Assembly (NCBI GenBank): GCA_900315435.1
Contig: OMYY01000027.1
Location: 1-39,726, forward strand
DNA from: an uncultured Spirochaetaceae bacterium
GTDB lineage: Bacteria > Spirochaetota > Spirochaetia > Sphaerochaetales > Sphaerochaetaceae
DNA: 39,726 bases
Reading direction: 5' to 3'
Below, in pieces: positions 39,617-39,726 of this stretch; the first letter of the stretch is position 1, and each line of letters begins with the position of its first letter. A model generated the notes under the pieces. The model did not search any database. It was not told the origin of the DNA and saw only the letters and a list, made by a program, of their open reading frames with translations. The translations under genes were made by a program, and so were the position numbers.

Positions 39617-39726
39617 TTACATTTCTTACGATGTAACACGTTCCCATTCTCCCGCAATGTTCAGGCTTATGCAGGCTATGGACAGATTCATGAAAGACTC
39701 CAAGGAATCTCAGCAGGATTTGGCAC
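39609..39726 (+). CDS. start of an unknown CDS running off the window
   Basis: The ATG at 39609 overlaps the stop of the previous ORF by eight bases and has GGGAG nearby upstream. The 39 visible codons (Met-rich, with FRLMQAMDRFMKD) show no family match. The gene continues beyond the window. Confidence 0.5.
   Translation, partial: MLDYISYDVTRSHSPAMFRLMQAMDRFMKDSKESQQDLA

Larger units (their letters stand above)
36547..39726. mobile_element. element integrated at the tRNA-Phe 3' end (near part)
   Basis: A tRNA gene is followed directly by a tyrosine integrase, an excisionase-like HTH gene and several tiny ORFs in DNA that reads as AT-richer than the chromosome to the left. This is the layout of a genomic island, conjugative element or phage satellite inserted at a tRNA. 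The far end and the second copy of the tRNA 3' sequence lie outside the window, so size and class are unknown. Confidence 0.75.

Noticed and set aside
1-39726. CRISPR array
   Set aside because: I saw no regularly spaced direct repeats; the only short repeats are those near the integrase and in the IS end.

Overview
The window is a piece of a bacterial chromosome, most likely from a spirochaete of the Sphaerochaeta/Treponema type. This is an inference from the roughly 600-residue alanyl-tRNA synthetase that lacks the usual C-terminal half, the outer-membrane and lipoprotein machinery, and the overall gene set; no rRNA or other taxonomic marker is present. The middle (about 6.7-36.5 kb) reads as GC-rich with tightly packed genes. 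The two ends (1-6.7 kb and 36.55-39.7 kb) read as more AT-rich and carry mobile-element and defence-type genes, so both look acquired.

Left end (1-6688): an IS21-type IstB tail on one side and a decayed IS4/IS1634-type transposase on the other bracket a leftward cassette. In transcription order it holds a broken WYL-domain regulator, a DEDDh exonuclease, a DUF262 protein with a DUF1524-like HNH end, a second long DUF262 protein, and a small protein resembling a degenerate FtsZ/tubulin core. The genes overlap or nearly touch. This looks like a multi-gene anti-phage or anti-plasmid system that I do not recognise as a named one.

Centre (6716-26876): hflX is followed by a large aryl-polyene (APE)-type biosynthesis and export locus. 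Rightward genes are an O-methyltransferase, a chain-length-factor-like ketosynthase domain protein, a PlsC-type acyltransferase and a malonyl-CoA:ACP transacylase. They meet a leftward set that starts from one good promoter at about 26.9 kb: two ACPs, a membrane-domain/acyl-AMP ligase fusion, an acyl-AMP ligase/hotdog fusion, a glycosyltransferase, an LpxL-type acyltransferase, a thioesterase, a LolA-like protein, an MMPL exporter, a DUF3261-like lipoprotein, two ketosynthases, a dehydratase, a ketoreductase and an acyl-CoA carboxyltransferase. A phosphopantetheinyl transferase gene lies on the opposite strand inside the leftward set. Together these would activate a starter acid, load it on an ACP, extend and desaturate it with malonyl units, attach it to a glycolipid-like carrier and move it to the outer membrane. 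No aromatic ammonia-lyase is present, so the starter is unknown.

Right-centre (27.1-36.5 kb): two paralogous secreted proteins flank a small outer-membrane beta-barrel protein and an OPT-family transporter. These are followed by housekeeping genes rlmN, a C1 aminopeptidase (pepC type), alaS and a dprA-like gene whose product ends in a sliding-clamp-binding peptide.

Right end (36474-39726): a tRNA-Phe(GAA) gene is followed at once by a tyrosine integrase, an unknown 322-residue protein, an excisionase-like HTH protein and a train of very small overlapping ORFs, several containing hairpins. This is the start of an element integrated at the tRNA 3' end; its far end lies outside the window.
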